DNA of 64,000 nucleotides from Pochonia chlamydosporia 170 (Eukaryota; Ascomycota; Sordariomycetes; Hypocreales; Clavicipitaceae), in the NCBI RefSeq assembly GCF_001653235.2, contig NC_035791.1, positions 1,860,001 through 1,924,000 of the forward strand. Direction: 5' to 3'. The translations under genes were made by a program, and so were the position numbers. Below are positions 1 to 12,055 of this stretch, piece by piece. How positions within the stretch are numbered: the stretch's first letter is position 1; the number at the start of each line of letters is the position of its first letter. The notes under the pieces were generated by a model. That model searched no databases. It saw only the letters and a program-made list of their open reading frames with translations, and was not told where the DNA came from.

Positions 1-90
1 GAGGTCGTAGGGTCGACGATGGATGCGCAGGGGACGGCGGTGCAGGGTCGTGTTGCGAGTGGGCAGATGTTTGGGCCGAAGAGTTGGTGA
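1..90 (+). CDS. Possible 3' end of an unidentified gene (partial)
   Basis: Frame 1 is open from the window edge for 29 codons to a TGA at 88-90, ending in residues GQMFGPKSW. The stretch is GC-rich compared with the AT-richer sequence that follows, which fits the tail of a coding region whose body lies upstream of the window. It would be convergent with the Pdx1 gene at 803-2167. The length is too short to exclude a chance open frame, and I do not recognise the product. Confidence 0.3.
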   Translation, partial: EVVGSTMDAQGTAVQGRVASGQMFGPKSW

Positions 91-802
91 TGGATATGTA
101 TAGAATGAATTGGGTATGTTGATTTATTACATGGTTTGTGTAGATGACAATCGTGTTTGTAGACTGTAAGGAGTCTCATATAATAGGTTTACTCCCCAAC
201 CCAGCCTGAGTAGCTTACTGAACCCCATCCCCATGACAAGCTGTGACACCCAGATTCAGTAGATAACAGTACCGATCAAGTTGTCAATATCATCCACTCA
301 GACCACCTACCCTACTACTTTCCATCACAAAACATCCCCCTCACAAACATCAAGTCGGCATTCATCTCATACCAACCAACAATCCATACCTCAGGAATGG
401 CAAACATCCAGCGCCAAGCCATAAAGCAAGTCACCCACAATCACACAATCAGCAAACACCATCTCAAACTCCGAGCTCCATCTCCTCACCGCCCCTCAGT
501 TGACCAGGAGCACACAGACCTGGCGTCCACAAGGGAGCTGAACGACCCCTAGCTCCTAACCTAAGACACGCGCCAGCTAGTCCTGCATCTGCATCAGGAG
601 GAGGTGCAGCACACCACTTGCAGAGTCCATGGGCAGTTTGTTACACAGCAGTGTTGGTTTGAAGAAATTATGTGCGTGAAAAGTACAGTCTACTTGTGCA
701 TGTCTCGCATACCTGGGCTAATTTGTGAGACGAATGTTTTGAGTCTATCGAATATAGTTACATTAAACTTCCACTACTTTGTTCCTATCCAAGAACGGGA
801 AT
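91..802. other. Intergenic, convergent 3' regions
   Basis: About 0.7 kb between the possible gene end at position 90 and the Pdx1 stop at 803. I see only AT-rich 3'-flank-like sequence. The open frame on + from 604 to 840 runs into the Pdx1 tail and shows no protein-like features. Confidence 0.6.
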
Positions 803-2167
803 TTACAGCACCAATCTACCTGGCTCCTCCTCAAGAATAGCCTTGCACCTCTCCAGGAACATGTGCGCTCTGTGCTCCTCCTCCCGCGGGACAACGAGAC
901 TAAATACATTTAGGCCATTTGAGAACCCGGGAACAGTAGGAATACCCTGATCGCGAACGGCCTTCTTGGGTTTAGGTGCCAGAATGTCAATGATATCCGT
1001 CTTCTTAGCAGAACGTGCAGGAGGCTCGAATAGTGTGCTGGGCGGCACGGCTGAAATCTGAGGCAGGTAGATGCCACGGGTTCCTTTGGCTGCCTTGACC
1101 TTGTCCAGGCCGAGAACCTGATCGAAGAGTTCGCTGGCGGTCGGGGCACGGTTGGCGGGAGGGAGACTCTCGTTGGCGACTTCGGCGGCGCGGCTGATGA
1201 ATGTGGATAGGGGCATGAAGACGCCGAGGGTTTCTTGGATGCGATGCTGGACCTCGACGACCTTGCTTAGCGATACAGGAACGTTGATTTCCAAGGGCAG
1301 AGGCTCCGACTTGGCAGGCCTGGCTTCCTTGGGAGCAGCGGGAGCGGCCTTCTTCTCTGCGACCTTGATGTTGCTCAGGTCCAGGTGGGATAGTTTCTCG
1401 AGGAATGAAGACACGGCGGCGGGACTATCAGCGTTGATGCTGCCCAGGTAGGCGAGCACATCACCCTTGAGCAAGCGGCCACTTGGGCCCGTGGGCTTGA
1501 TCTTGCTCACGTCGTCCTTGCTCAAACCGTTCTGCTTGACGAGGTGTTCTACCGACGGCATCAAGGGATACTTTTGCTCGTGAGTCTCCTCGCTGGATGG
1601 TCTGGGCGTAGGCTTGGTCTGCTTCTCAGGGGCGGCCGCCTCCTCCTTGGGAGCGGCAGCTGAATCGCCGCTGCTTTGCTGTTGCTGTAGCTGCTCATCC
1701 TTTGGAATCTCAAGCGTCTTGATATCATCCCCTGCCTCCGCAAGCACCGCAATCCTGGTCCCAACCTGAACAGACTTGGCTCCATCCTGCGCCATAATCT
1801 TCATCATGATGCCGTCCTCCTGAGCCTCCACATCCATAGTCGCTTTATCCGTCTCAATTTCTAGCAGTACATCGCCGGCACTGTAGTTCTCGCCCTCCTT
1901 GACTTTCCATGTAGCAATGTTTCCTTCCGTCATGGTCGGCGAAAGAGCAGGCATTACGAAGTTCTGTGCGGCGAGGCATCGTGCAGAGGTGGTGAGGCCT
2001 ACAATCTAATTAGCAAACATGCGAGACTTGTCATTGCGGGCAACATCGACTAAAATCAACGCAGGTCTTCAATTTCAAAATGCATCATTGAGGTAAGACG
2101 TACCTCGAGAAGAAGCCCTGCCCACAAGACGAGCCGAAGCACGGCAAGCACCTGCCAAAGACGCCAT
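803..2167 (-). CDS. PDX1: Pyruvate dehydrogenase complex protein X (E3-binding protein)
   Basis: Two exons, complement(join(803..1998,2104..2167)), 419 aa; the 105-nt intron has GTACGT..TTGTAG ends. The ATG at 2167 opens a basic, Ser/Ala/Arg-rich presequence expected to target mitochondria, followed from about residue 36 by a biotinyl/lipoyl domain. The lipoylated lysine lies in the motif ETDKATMD (about residue 73). An Ala/Pro/Glu-rich linker leads to a peripheral subunit-binding domain (about 165-205, YPLMPSVEHL to LLKGDVLAYLG). The C-terminal part lacks the HxxxDG acyltransferase motif of E2, so this is the E3-binding protein that anchors dihydrolipoamide dehydrogenase to the E2 core, not the catalytic E2. 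The start is supported because the spliced presequence reads in frame into the lipoyl domain. It is transcribed divergently from 2693. Confidence 0.93.
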
Positions 2168-2692
2168 GGCAGCTCAATCGAGCGATTCGACGCACCTGAC
2201 TGTCAAAGGGGTTCGAATCGTGGTCGATTGGTGGCAAGGGGAGGATGATGTTCAAAAAACAACGCTCTGAAATTGAGAGCTTTTGGGAGCTTGTTGGGGA
2301 GCGCCGCCGATACAGGGCGGACGCGCACGGAAGGTGCAGCGGTTTTTTTGGTGGGACGAAATCGGTACGTACCGATGTTGAGTGGACTAGTGACAAAATA
2401 GACGCATCACGGTTTGCGGATCAAACGTGGGAATTATGCTGGTATAATTTTGTACATCCTCCCGGCTTGGTCCGCGCTATGCCCGAAGTGAACAAACACC
2501 CAACCCAGGGACGGGGACCACTTGATAAGGCTATCAATTTTCTATTCATTCAAAATTGTCTAACAAAGCTTCGTTGCGTCGCGAGGCATATGGCCAATTG
2601 ATGAACAGCCAATTCGCACACAATTCCGATTTACACAACCTCACATGTCCGCCAATCTAATACACCTAACCTACCGACACAGCTAAGCTCCA
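2168..2692. promoter_or_regulatory. Shared divergent promoter region of PDX1 and the TMEM223-like gene
   Basis: 525 bp between two head-to-head start codons, both for predicted mitochondrial proteins. It must hold the promoters and 5' UTRs of both genes. No specific factor site can be assigned from the sequence alone. A B-box-like string near 2209 is discussed under rejected items. Confidence 0.6.
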
Positions 2693-3595
2693 ATGGCCAG
2701 CTTCTCGCGGGGCATCACCCTGCTCCCTCTGTCTCTACCTCTCCGAGCTCTCCCACGCGCGGCGCACCCCGTCGGACCATCCCGATTCTTCACAACCTCC
2801 CTCCTACGTCTGCGAACACCACAATCCTCTCCATCCGTCAAAGCAGCCAAAAACGCAATATCAAAACCTCCCCCTCCAAAAGCTGCCCCTGCGACCGCCG
2901 CCCCCTCCCGATACGCCTTCATCAAAAGCCTCTCCGCGAAACAAACCCCAACCGTGCTCTACGAAGCCCCCTCCCACTTCTGGTTCTACTTTGGCTGCTG
3001 GTCCAGCGGTATAGCCATCCTCACCTGGACGGTACTCACTGGCCCGACTGTAATAAAACAACCCGATGGCACGCCGCAATGGGTAGGCGCCGTGTTTGGC
3101 GCGTCGTACGTCCTCCTCGGCGCAATGGGCTTCTACCTACTCTCCAAGACACCCAACATTGTCAGCACGATACGCGTCCTGCCGCCCGTTGCGGGTGCGC
3201 AACCGCAGCTCGAAGTCACGGTGAAGCGCATGCTGCCGGTCCTCAAGCCAAAGACCGTCACCGCAACGCTGGACAACGTGGCACTCAAGTCGAGATTCTC
3301 GCTGCCGGAAGAATTCGTCCCCGAGCTGAAGCGGCTGGAGCAAAGGATGAAGGAGGAGAAGCAGAGAGAGGCGCTGCGGAAGTTTGACATGGAGCATCTT
3401 TTGACTATGCCGTTTCGGAGGTTGGGCAGAGCGTTTGCGAATATGTTTCGCGGCGTGAGGAGTGCGTGGACGGATATGGGGTTTGGGGTTCTACGGGTGG
3501 ATGGGAAGGAGTACAAGGTTGATGTGACGAAGGGGTTTGCGCATGATGGCTTTAGGACATTGGAGCAGATTGTGAGTGTGGGATATACGAAGTAA
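2693..3595 (+). CDS. Mitochondrial two-TM membrane protein, possibly TMEM223-like
   Basis: Single-exon gene of 300 aa. The N-terminus (about residues 1-60) is rich in Arg, Ser, Pro and Ala and nearly free of acidic residues, which fits a mitochondrial targeting peptide. Two hydrophobic segments follow, at about 95-115 (FWFYFGCWSSGIAILTWTVL) and about 130-152 (WVGAVFGASYVLLGAMGFYL). After them comes a soluble, charged C-terminal domain. The order of presequence, VLYEAP, two membrane spans and soluble tail resembles the TMEM223/TMEM70-type inner-membrane proteins; I give this as family resemblance only. It shares a promoter region with PDX1, consistent with a mitochondrial role. Confidence 0.8.
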   Translation: MASFSRGITLLPLSLPLRALPRAAHPVGPSRFFTTSLLRLRTPQSSPSVKAAKNAISKPPPPKAAPATAAPSRYAFIKSLSAKQTPTVLYEAPSHFWFYFGCWSSGIAILTWTVLTGPTVIKQPDGTPQWVGAVFGASYVLLGAMGFYLLSKTPNIVSTIRVLPPVAGAQPQLEVTVKRMLPVLKPKTVTATLDNVALKSRFSLPEEFVPELKRLEQRMKEEKQREALRKFDMEHLLTMPFRRLGRAFANMFRGVRSAWTDMGFGVLRVDGKEYKVDVTKGFAHDGFRTLEQIVSVGYTK

Positions 3596-4689
3596 ATGGC
3601 GATTTGGGTTATAGATGTGCCTGGTGTTTTTTTAGATGAGCATTGGTTGTATGATGGCATTTTCATGGCGACTGTACAGACTTGATATGTAAGAATATTG
3701 TATACTACTGCTGGAGGAATTTTATCAAGGCATAGTGAACTCTACATATGGACTCCAATTTCGTAATTGTAAAACAGCATCAATGCTCTCCTACGGAGTA
3801 CTGACTCTTGTGTTGCATATTCATTGTATTCTACTTTGGAGTCTGTGGACATACATCACGCAGTTACACAGCTCAGCTAGCAGATCAACATAATTGGACA
3901 GATGACAAACACATATACCTTGTCGACACACTTACTGGACCCTTCCAAATAACCATTCTCAGCTTCGTCCCGTCATCATGATTACTTCATCGCCGTTATC
4001 CCTACGGCCGAGTCCAAGATCCGAGCTGTCACCGAACAGCCGCCACCTATCGTCGACTTGGGACTAAATAACCCCCACAAACCATTCACGAAGATCTCAC
4101 CTGCAAAACGGCTCTATATAAAAATGATTGATCATTTGCCATGTCACGGATATTTGTGGAGGGCAACGATCGCCGAACATCTCGCTAATCAGTACACTCT
4201 AACGGCAGGCAGTGGGAGATATGCCACAGCGATGCTCGGCGGTCCTGTAAGGTAAACGATTCCTCATTGGTTACATGTGCAGTAGTTCGACCAAAGACTA
4301 GCCGATCAACCACGAATCCTGAATCTCGTAAAGTTAACCTTCCCACTAGGGTCCTGTCTCGTTGTCCCTTTGCAGGCTTCTTGGTTCTTTTACCCTTCAA
4401 TGTGGTGGCAATGTTAAACAGATGCAGTCAGTGCCTGAAACGGTATGCCGGCCGGGATTTGAAGCCATTCCAGACTTCATCCGTAGAAAATGCCAAGGCA
4501 GACAAATTTTGTCAGTTACTGCACCAGGAGTGGGATGGATTGCCATCTTCATCATCGTGCAGCTCCCGGCCCTACCCGATCCCCTCTTCACCTACCAGAC
4601 ACGAGAGTCGTAGATGAAATGCGTCCATGGCGCCATCTGCAACGCAATTCTTCTGTACATAATGCGTGAGCTTGCACCAGCAGACACTT

Positions 4690-4721
4690 CGTCCATCCCT
4701 CCATCCATCCATCCATCCATC
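4690..4721. repeat. TCCA microsatellite
   Basis: Five to six tandem copies of CATC/TCCA after CATCCCT, in non-coding sequence. Confidence 0.8.
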
Positions 4722-7700
4722 CACAGGAAGAGCCTGGTGCGTGCATGTGCGCTAATCAAGTCGAGCACGGAACACCACACCCGTCCGCCATGAACCAGAC
4801 AACTTCGCGCCATCTGGCATCAGGCGGTGAGTGGCGCCACTCGGATCCGGTTGCGCAACCGGATATGATGGAGATAAGTTTACCAAGCGAGAGACCGGAT
4901 GGTTGGTGTGCCTCACCATGACAAAGGATTTCCATTCTCGTGATAAGGAATGTGTATGTACAGCAGTGTCATGTGGTTTACAGACAATGCCCGTGTTCGC
5001 CATCATGGTTGGCCACTGGTGGTTTATTTCTGGAACAGCCGCCAGTAGCGCGAAATGGCTGGCGCTATAGATACGGAGGCAAACGGGTGGCAGCGGATCG
5101 TGGATCATGGCCCACAAGTTGCGAACATATGACGGAGGTTCTTGTGGCAGCATGAGCTGAAGATATTTCTCTGAGCCAGGCCCAGGCCCAGGCCAGATAG
5201 AAGGCAGAAAGGCGTACGATAGATCTGCGTACTTTACCCCACGGAGCCGTGAGCTAAGACATCAGCACTGCAAAGGAATGCCGTTGATGCTTTGTGACCC
5301 AAATATGAAACCTCGAATGCTCTGGTAGCCAGCCATTCATTGAGAGCCGCCTGGGGTGGTCTGTGTCTTTGTCGATCCATGTTGTGTCATGAACCTCCAT
5401 CAGATGTGCTTCATCCTCTCTTCTGCCTCCTGCCAAATTGAGGGATCTGTGCTGATCTGGCTGTCCGTGCCTCATGCCTTTGCCTGATCACTACTTGGAC
5501 AATGCTTGGCCACAACAACACTTGCACCCTGTCGTACTGTGCATCTCGAGTTCAACATCGAATCCCACAGTGGCAAGCTCCTCCCGGTCCCTAACCAACT
5601 GATTGGGCGTCCGTTCTCAATGGTGGATATAGGCGTCTGCAAGTAGAGTCTCTGATGGAAGGCTAGGCAATCATGGCGGCGGGGGTCAACACCCACATTC
5701 GACTTCATCTGGAACTTCGTACGAATCCTTGAAGTGATTTCGAACATCCACTGTGTAGCGCCTATGATATGGTGCTTATTGCACAGACCTAATAATGATA
5801 ATTGTCCACGTAGACATCTCTCGTTAAGGTTAGTGCTTGGAAATTTTTGCCCCAGGCACAAAAACCTTCCGTTATACAACTTATCCAGTGTCTGGTCTGG
5901 TTGTGTAAGTTGTGGGCGTAGGTCGCAGTGCAAGCCCCAGCACACTAATGCAACCCTTCCTGTTATTGCAATGGGCAGTCCAAATATGGACGAGCTGCAT
6001 TGTGCCGACTTTGCAAATCGAGTCAACTAATAGTATGGCGTTATCTGAAGGGCTGTTAGTTGCGGCGGCCGAGGATGGTTGCCGTAGCACACTTTTACGG
6101 CTTTTTTCTGAGGCAACGATTTCTTTGTCCATCTTCAGACAGCCCATCTGCCGTGGAATTCAATTTGTAACCGTAATTATGCAATGTCTTGAGTCCGTAG
6201 CCGATGGGGTGCTGTGGGAGATGTCGGCACGACAAGTAGGCAATATTCTTCTGTCTAAAATGTTGTTGCGAGGAAAAGAGACACCAGACTGCACCGTGAC
6301 CCAGAGGTCTGCCTCCCAGTTGAACCGTGGACCATAGAGTTCTCACCTCCGACAGGGAAATTTGGAATCTCAGTATGAAACACCAAAACAGAGACAACCC
6401 TATACCGATAGTGTCCGGAGGTTGTCTAACTAGGTAGTTAGAAGGCTGCAGAGGGCGATGTAGTCGAAATGGAATGACCAGAGCAACCTCCCAGAGCGAC
6501 GGCCCAACGGCTGCAGGAGGACGCACGCGCGAAGGCTCCCAATGCAAGGCCAGAGAGGTATGACTGGCCGGAATCGGAGCGGACAAGTATTATGAGGTGC
6601 CGCTTAATTTGTAAATTATACGTCGCGGGAATTGTTACACGCTTGCCAGGCGCGACATTCGCCCTGATCGGATTCTCTTCGTGGCCGTGAACCCGATGCT
6701 TATGGGATGGCTACGTCATGTGGTAAGTCGGTCTAAGTGACACTCAGAGGGCTCATCAGATATCTCGGGGACACATAAGTTCTGCGCCCATTAGTCTCGA
6801 CCTCTTCTGCAATGCAAGCGAGCCCAGCCATGGCATATGTCATTATACTCCAAATGACCAAACTTGACAGCCAAAGAGAAACGAATCCAACAATCTGGCT
6901 CCATACCTGCAACTCAACTGGGCTAGAGTATTCGGAGCAGACCCCCACTTACTACTTCAGATTGGACCAGACTTGTTTGATGCTGGTGATTTGCTCTCAT
7001 GCACTTCCTCCTGGCGTCAAAGCCCAGCTGGAGGACAGCAATTTTGAGTGGTCTGGAGCAACGAATCAGCGAAACGTGGGGTCAAGTCCCTGGACGCTAG
7101 GGGATTTCGCCAAAGCCATCATGCAAGATGACATACACGTGTGCTTCTCAGTCAAACCACAGCGCCAATTATCCTAGGCATGGGTTTGGGTGCATGTTTG
7201 CTTCGGAAGATCTGAGGATCAGATATTGTGGTGGCATGTTTGTAGCAATTTAATCCAGATATTGCGGCGCCATCACGGTATCTGTTCATTTGATGCATGA
7301 GCTCGGCTCTGAGATGCACTGCCGTTGTTTCTAGCATTTTATGCCCATTGGGATTCGTTATTCCCGTCGCTGTCTTGTTTTGAAAGCGAGAACCTGTGCT
7401 GTTGGCTACCATGCCCTTTTGAGTTTTCCGAGATCCCTGAAAAGCTCGAAAGGATGAACCGAACCCTGCCGCGCTAAGATGAGGCGAGTGGAAACTCATT
7501 AGCGGTGCCCAGCATCACTGAGCCAAGACAGCAAACAACGACGCCGCCCAATCTTACATCCTCGACATCTGATAACTTGTGGTGATGCTAGGTTGGATTT
7601 TCCTGCACAGCTTATCCGACGACTGGCTAGCGACCTGCAAATCTTAAGCCGAACAGATACCTTTCAGAATTATATAATCTGTTGTATTCTTGAACGGTGA

Positions 7701-8557
7701 CTCTGAAGTAGTGACAGTACTGGCGCGGGCAGGAAGCTTTGGCTCCTGTTTCACAATTATATCTGGAGGGATGAGAAAACAAGAGGCCAAAAAAATAGAA
7801 AAAAATGGAAAAAAGAAACGGGCGGCAAGTCAGTGTTCAGAACTCAAGCTAATACACGTTGCTCTGTTCTCTCTGCGTAGATGAGAGTTCCCCAGTAGCT
7901 ATGCCTTGCAGCCACAGAGAATTCAAATCACATGGCTGCCAAGTGTTCCATGCCAAATGCGAAGGACATAACTGAGGAGATGAGGCCAGTCCAGATGTTG
8001 CCCCGTACTTCTTTGCCATCCCATTGATCCATCAACAAAGCCAACTGACGGTGGTGCTGCCAAGTGGTCTATGGAATATTGAAGATGTAAACAATCTCAT
8101 GTTGCCATGCTCCCTGCATACCGGTTAGCTCTCTGGCATGAAACCACTGAGATCTGTGTTGTCTTTGCTGTCAACAAAACGTGGTTCAACTGGCGGAGGC
8201 GGGGAAAGGAATGTCGACCAAACCTTAAAGCTCGGAGCGTGTACTTCTGGGGTGCATGGACGACACATACCTACTTGCCTACTAGGTAGATAGCCAGGTA
8301 ATAACCATGGTCACTTTGAAGTCTCCGGCAGAAGATCAGGTAGGACAAGGTCGCGCTGACAGAAGGTACTTGACGGACCATGAAGACAGCCGTGAAGAGA
8401 TCAGGGCCTCCAGCTGGAGACATGATTTACTGCGCATTCGAGTATTGACGAGGTACTCCGTAGATTGACGGCTAGCGGGCCATGAACCAGTGTGCTGGAC
8501 TGATTCAAGCATGGTTGGTCTTTTCTGATGCCCTTTGTTGCCCCAGGTGTGGTGCAT

Positions 8558-8584
8558 CGCATTGCATTGCATTGCATCGCATTA
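8558..8584. repeat. GCATT/GCATC short tandem repeat
   Basis: Five tandem copies of GCATC or GCATT in non-coding DNA. Confidence 0.8.
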
Positions 8585-9494
8585 CATGGGTTTCATGGCC
8601 AACTGACTGTTGTCTCTCGCCAAATATGTCTGAATCGACCCCACTTGAGCCTTCAAGGACGAATGGCCCGTCTAGATCCTTCGGGGATGAGAGCTCTGGG
8701 TTGCGCTGAAAGATAATCCTGTCCATTTCATCGTTGATAAGTGCAGGGAACCGTCGTCCATTGTCTACATCAGCTGTTGACATACTCTGTAGAGTGTCAA
8801 CGCAAGGGACACAGAACCGGCTCAGTGCAATCGGAGACTTCACCGAGCTGCTCGCAGAAATTGGAGCCTCGACATGTTCCGGGATGAAGGGAACAACTTC
8901 GTAAACTTGGCCGTCCTAAGCCAAAGCAGCAGACGACTCGGGACCTTCGGTTCACCTGTGTAGTTCGTATGCCCCGTGAACCTGTCCGTGTGGTTAATAT
9001 AGAGTTGCGACTATCTGATATATTTCGCGTAACGAATGCCATTTGCGGCCGAAACGTAGGCGCCATCCAACAGTGAGGTTCTGCAGCCCCTGTGTCGTTA
9101 CTCCGTACGCCACTCCGGAACGACAAAGTTCTGTGACGTTGGCGTCCACCTGCTGGAGAGCATCCACACCACTTCGAACGGCATTGCATGAGGTTACGTC
9201 GGCGAGTGTCCGCAGGGGGCGCCCGCCATATCTGACGACAGGACAAAAAGAAAAGGAAGTGGGTGGATGGCGGATGGTCATGAAGCTGTGCAGGGAAAAG
9301 CAGCAAAGGCATACGGAGCAAAAGCCGGCCGGGCTGTTGCCATTGGTGCTGTCGAAGAAATGCAAGGAAGGAGCGAATCAAGACAACAAGTAGACGTGCA
9401 ATCCATGTGCACCGAGCCAGCATTAGCAAAGGGGGCGGAAAGCTGATACAAAAAATCCATCTGAGAATTCTGTTTGCCATAGCGAAACAATTTC

Positions 9495-9512
9495 TTTTTT
9501 TTTTTTTTTTTT
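9495..9512. repeat. Poly(T) run, 18 nt
   Basis: Uninterrupted run of 18 T in gene-free sequence. There is no coding region next to it and no target-site duplication that would mark a retroposed tail. Confidence 0.85.
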
Positions 9513-10500
9513 CGTTGTTTTGATGTTGCGCCGTTCGTTTCTTCTGTGATATCTGAGCTGTGACTGCTGCAGGAGCTAATGCAGGCAGGGCACTGGGCCA
9601 CTCCCTAACCCCAGTCACTACGCTGAGCCATGTTGTGCTCATATTTTTGAGCAACCAGCAAGTCAAGTTGCATTTGATTGCGTCTGTCTCTGTAGGCGAG
9701 AAGGCGCTCATATCACCATCAGCACCAGCGAGAGGGACGAATCACACACGGCTGGTACCTCCCAGTCTCGGAATTCATGTTGATGCCGAATTGGACAAAT
9801 TGAAACCACAACCTATAGTTGAGAAACAACAGACGCAGATGACAAGACATGTTGTCGCAGGTGGATTGTCATGGCTTGAGACGGTGTGTTTTGAGCCGTC
9901 ATGAGAGACAACAGCGTGGATGACGGGCTGGATCACGCAGGGAAGAAACATGGGCAAGCTTGGGCCATGAGGGTCCATGTCGCCACAATTGGAAGCAATC
10001 TGATGAGCATGGGACGTGGATAGTGGATCAAATAGGATGTTGGTGTGGTGCATGTATCCGCTACCTTTGGTCTTGTTGACGGACTCGAGACCCCATCTCA
10101 CGCATCTCTGGAGCCTCTGGCGCATCTCAAGCACACTTTCCGTCATCTTGGACCGCCAAGAATGCCAGGATTAGAAGAAATAGCGCCTGGATGAGCTGCG
10201 AGGGTCTGGTCTTGCAAGTCTTGGTCCGGCAACGCCCCAATCAGCAGGGCGCCACTGGATCGCCTGGTGACCGGGGTACAGGCCAGTCGAGATGCACGAC
10301 GGGCGATGTTGTAATTGCATTTGGCATCAGGAAAACCCGAGTCGGCCACTAACAGTGCCAGCCCCAGTCTCAGAGTCGAACAGTGGACAGTCTGGTGATT
10401 GCGTGAGCCGTGGGAGACGACGAGCCGGACGAGACAGTTCGATCGTTGGCGCTGCTGCCAATATATTCGCGGGTTGTTGGTGCTGGAAGCGGGGACGTGA

Positions 10501-10504
<4 letters not shown>

Positions 10505-10534
<30 letters not shown>
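10505..10534. repeat. GA dinucleotide microsatellite
   Basis: About 15 GA units followed by a degenerate purine-rich tract (AAAGAGAGG...). Confidence 0.9.
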
Positions 10535-10542
<8 letters not shown>

Positions 10543-12055
10543 GAAACAGGAGACGGAGATGGAGAAAGGGAGTTATTGAAATGAAAGATAGGAGTTACAA
10601 TTATATACAAGAATCAAAAAATCCCGGCCGAGGCGGATAAACATGACAAAAAAGGCGGTACATTTTGGCGTCTGGTCAACGTTGAAGGATGTTTGGTGTT
10701 GATTGTGGTGGAGGCTGTGACTGGCTGATCCCATGCCTTCCTAATCTGCGCTCTTGGCCTGTCACATCTCGGCTTGCAGGCCTGTTATTAGAGCCTGCGA
10801 CCCCCGGTGCCCCAGTCCGAGTCTCCCAGTGCCATTTGATGCCGCGTCCAACAACTCCGGCAGGGACCCCTCCATTACCTTGACGTTCAAGCTGGAAGGA
10901 CTGGACCCCTTCAATGTCCATGCCTGTCAGTCAACCCTGACTCTGACTGGTCTGGTTCTGGTCAATCTGCTTCTCGTTTGTGTTGTGCACCGTGCTCAAA
11001 ATCTCCTGCCTTGTCTCGACTCTCCTCCTCCTCCCTCCTTCGCTGTGCAACCTTGGGAGGGAAAACGGGCTTGCATCAACGCCTTTTTTTCCGTGCATAG
11101 CATTTTTTTTTCCAGGGCTCGCGATAGCTTCGAGTCCTTCTCTTTTCTTTCTGGGTACGGATGTTGTCCCTTTCGTGAGGACACATTTTTTTCCTGACCT
11201 GGTCAGCGGCGTGGTCGGTGTAAAGGTGAGTCACTTGCGAAAGTCCGTTGTTGTTGTTATTGCCTCGCCAGCCTCGCTCTGCGGTGTTTTGTTGTCTGCC
11301 TTGCCTGTCCTTGTCACAGCATTTGCGCTTTACCAACAGGCCGCAATTTCCATCATGCCCCTTCTCAGTTGCATAAACTTCTAGCATCGCAATTTTATGT
11401 TCCTTGAGCATTTCCCTGAATTTTTATCGATCTCTGTGGTGGCCGGAAACTCCAGAAGCAAACTTTGTTGCTGCTTTACCTGCCCAACTTTTTCTTCTTC
11501 CGTGCTTGTGCAACCGTCACTGTGTCGCTCTCCCATCAGTTTCGAACAAACTGATGACTCTCGAACCACAATTCATTACACCGTCTCGATTATTTTGCTT
11601 TGCCTGTGTTCCATAATTGTGTCAACCATATTGCCGCTGTCGTTGAAGTGTCTGAGACGGCGAGATTGCGACTGACCTGGTCTGCGAGCTGTGTTCTGCC
11701 TTGACAGCATCTTTCCAATTTTTTTCCACACTACCGAGCGAAATCTTTGTCTCCGTGTTTGCATGAAATCTCCGGGCTTGCCCAAGAATCCTTGAGATAC
11801 TTCGTTTTTCCTGGCTTGAGTTTTGCAAGTGGACTGTTGCTAACCAGCCTCCAGCACCCAGGTTGGCATCGTCCAGAAAGTATCCTCGAGGTAGCTTTGA
11901 GCAGGTCAATGAGCAGCCTTGAGAAGATCTGTTCACACAGCATTCGACTTGACTTGCGCTCTTCCTGCGAAGATCCTCTGCCGCTCTTTTCTGGTTGTCC
12001 ATACAGGCACTAGTTCCATCGCATCATCGCCTCATGTATAGATATTATAGACATC

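Larger units (their letters stand above)
3596..12055. other. Gene-free stretch of about 8.4 kb
   Basis: No open frame here has protein-like composition, conserved motifs or splice sites that would join frames into a recognisable product; the longest frames look random. Contents: 3' flank of the preceding gene; a TCCA microsatellite (4690-4721); a GCATT repeat (8558-8584); a T18 run (9495-9512); a GA repeat (10505-10534); three TACGGAGTA-type motifs (3792, 8454, 9099). From about 10.95 kb to 12.05 kb the + strand is C/T-rich with T runs, as expected of the promoter and 5' UTR of the LRR gene that follows. No transposase, reverse transcriptase or terminal repeats were seen. Confidence 0.55.

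Noticed and set aside
2205..2225. GGTTCGAATCG string resembling a tRNA B box
   Set aside because: The sequence about 55 nt upstream runs into the PDX1 start codon and shows no A box or acceptor-stem pairing.
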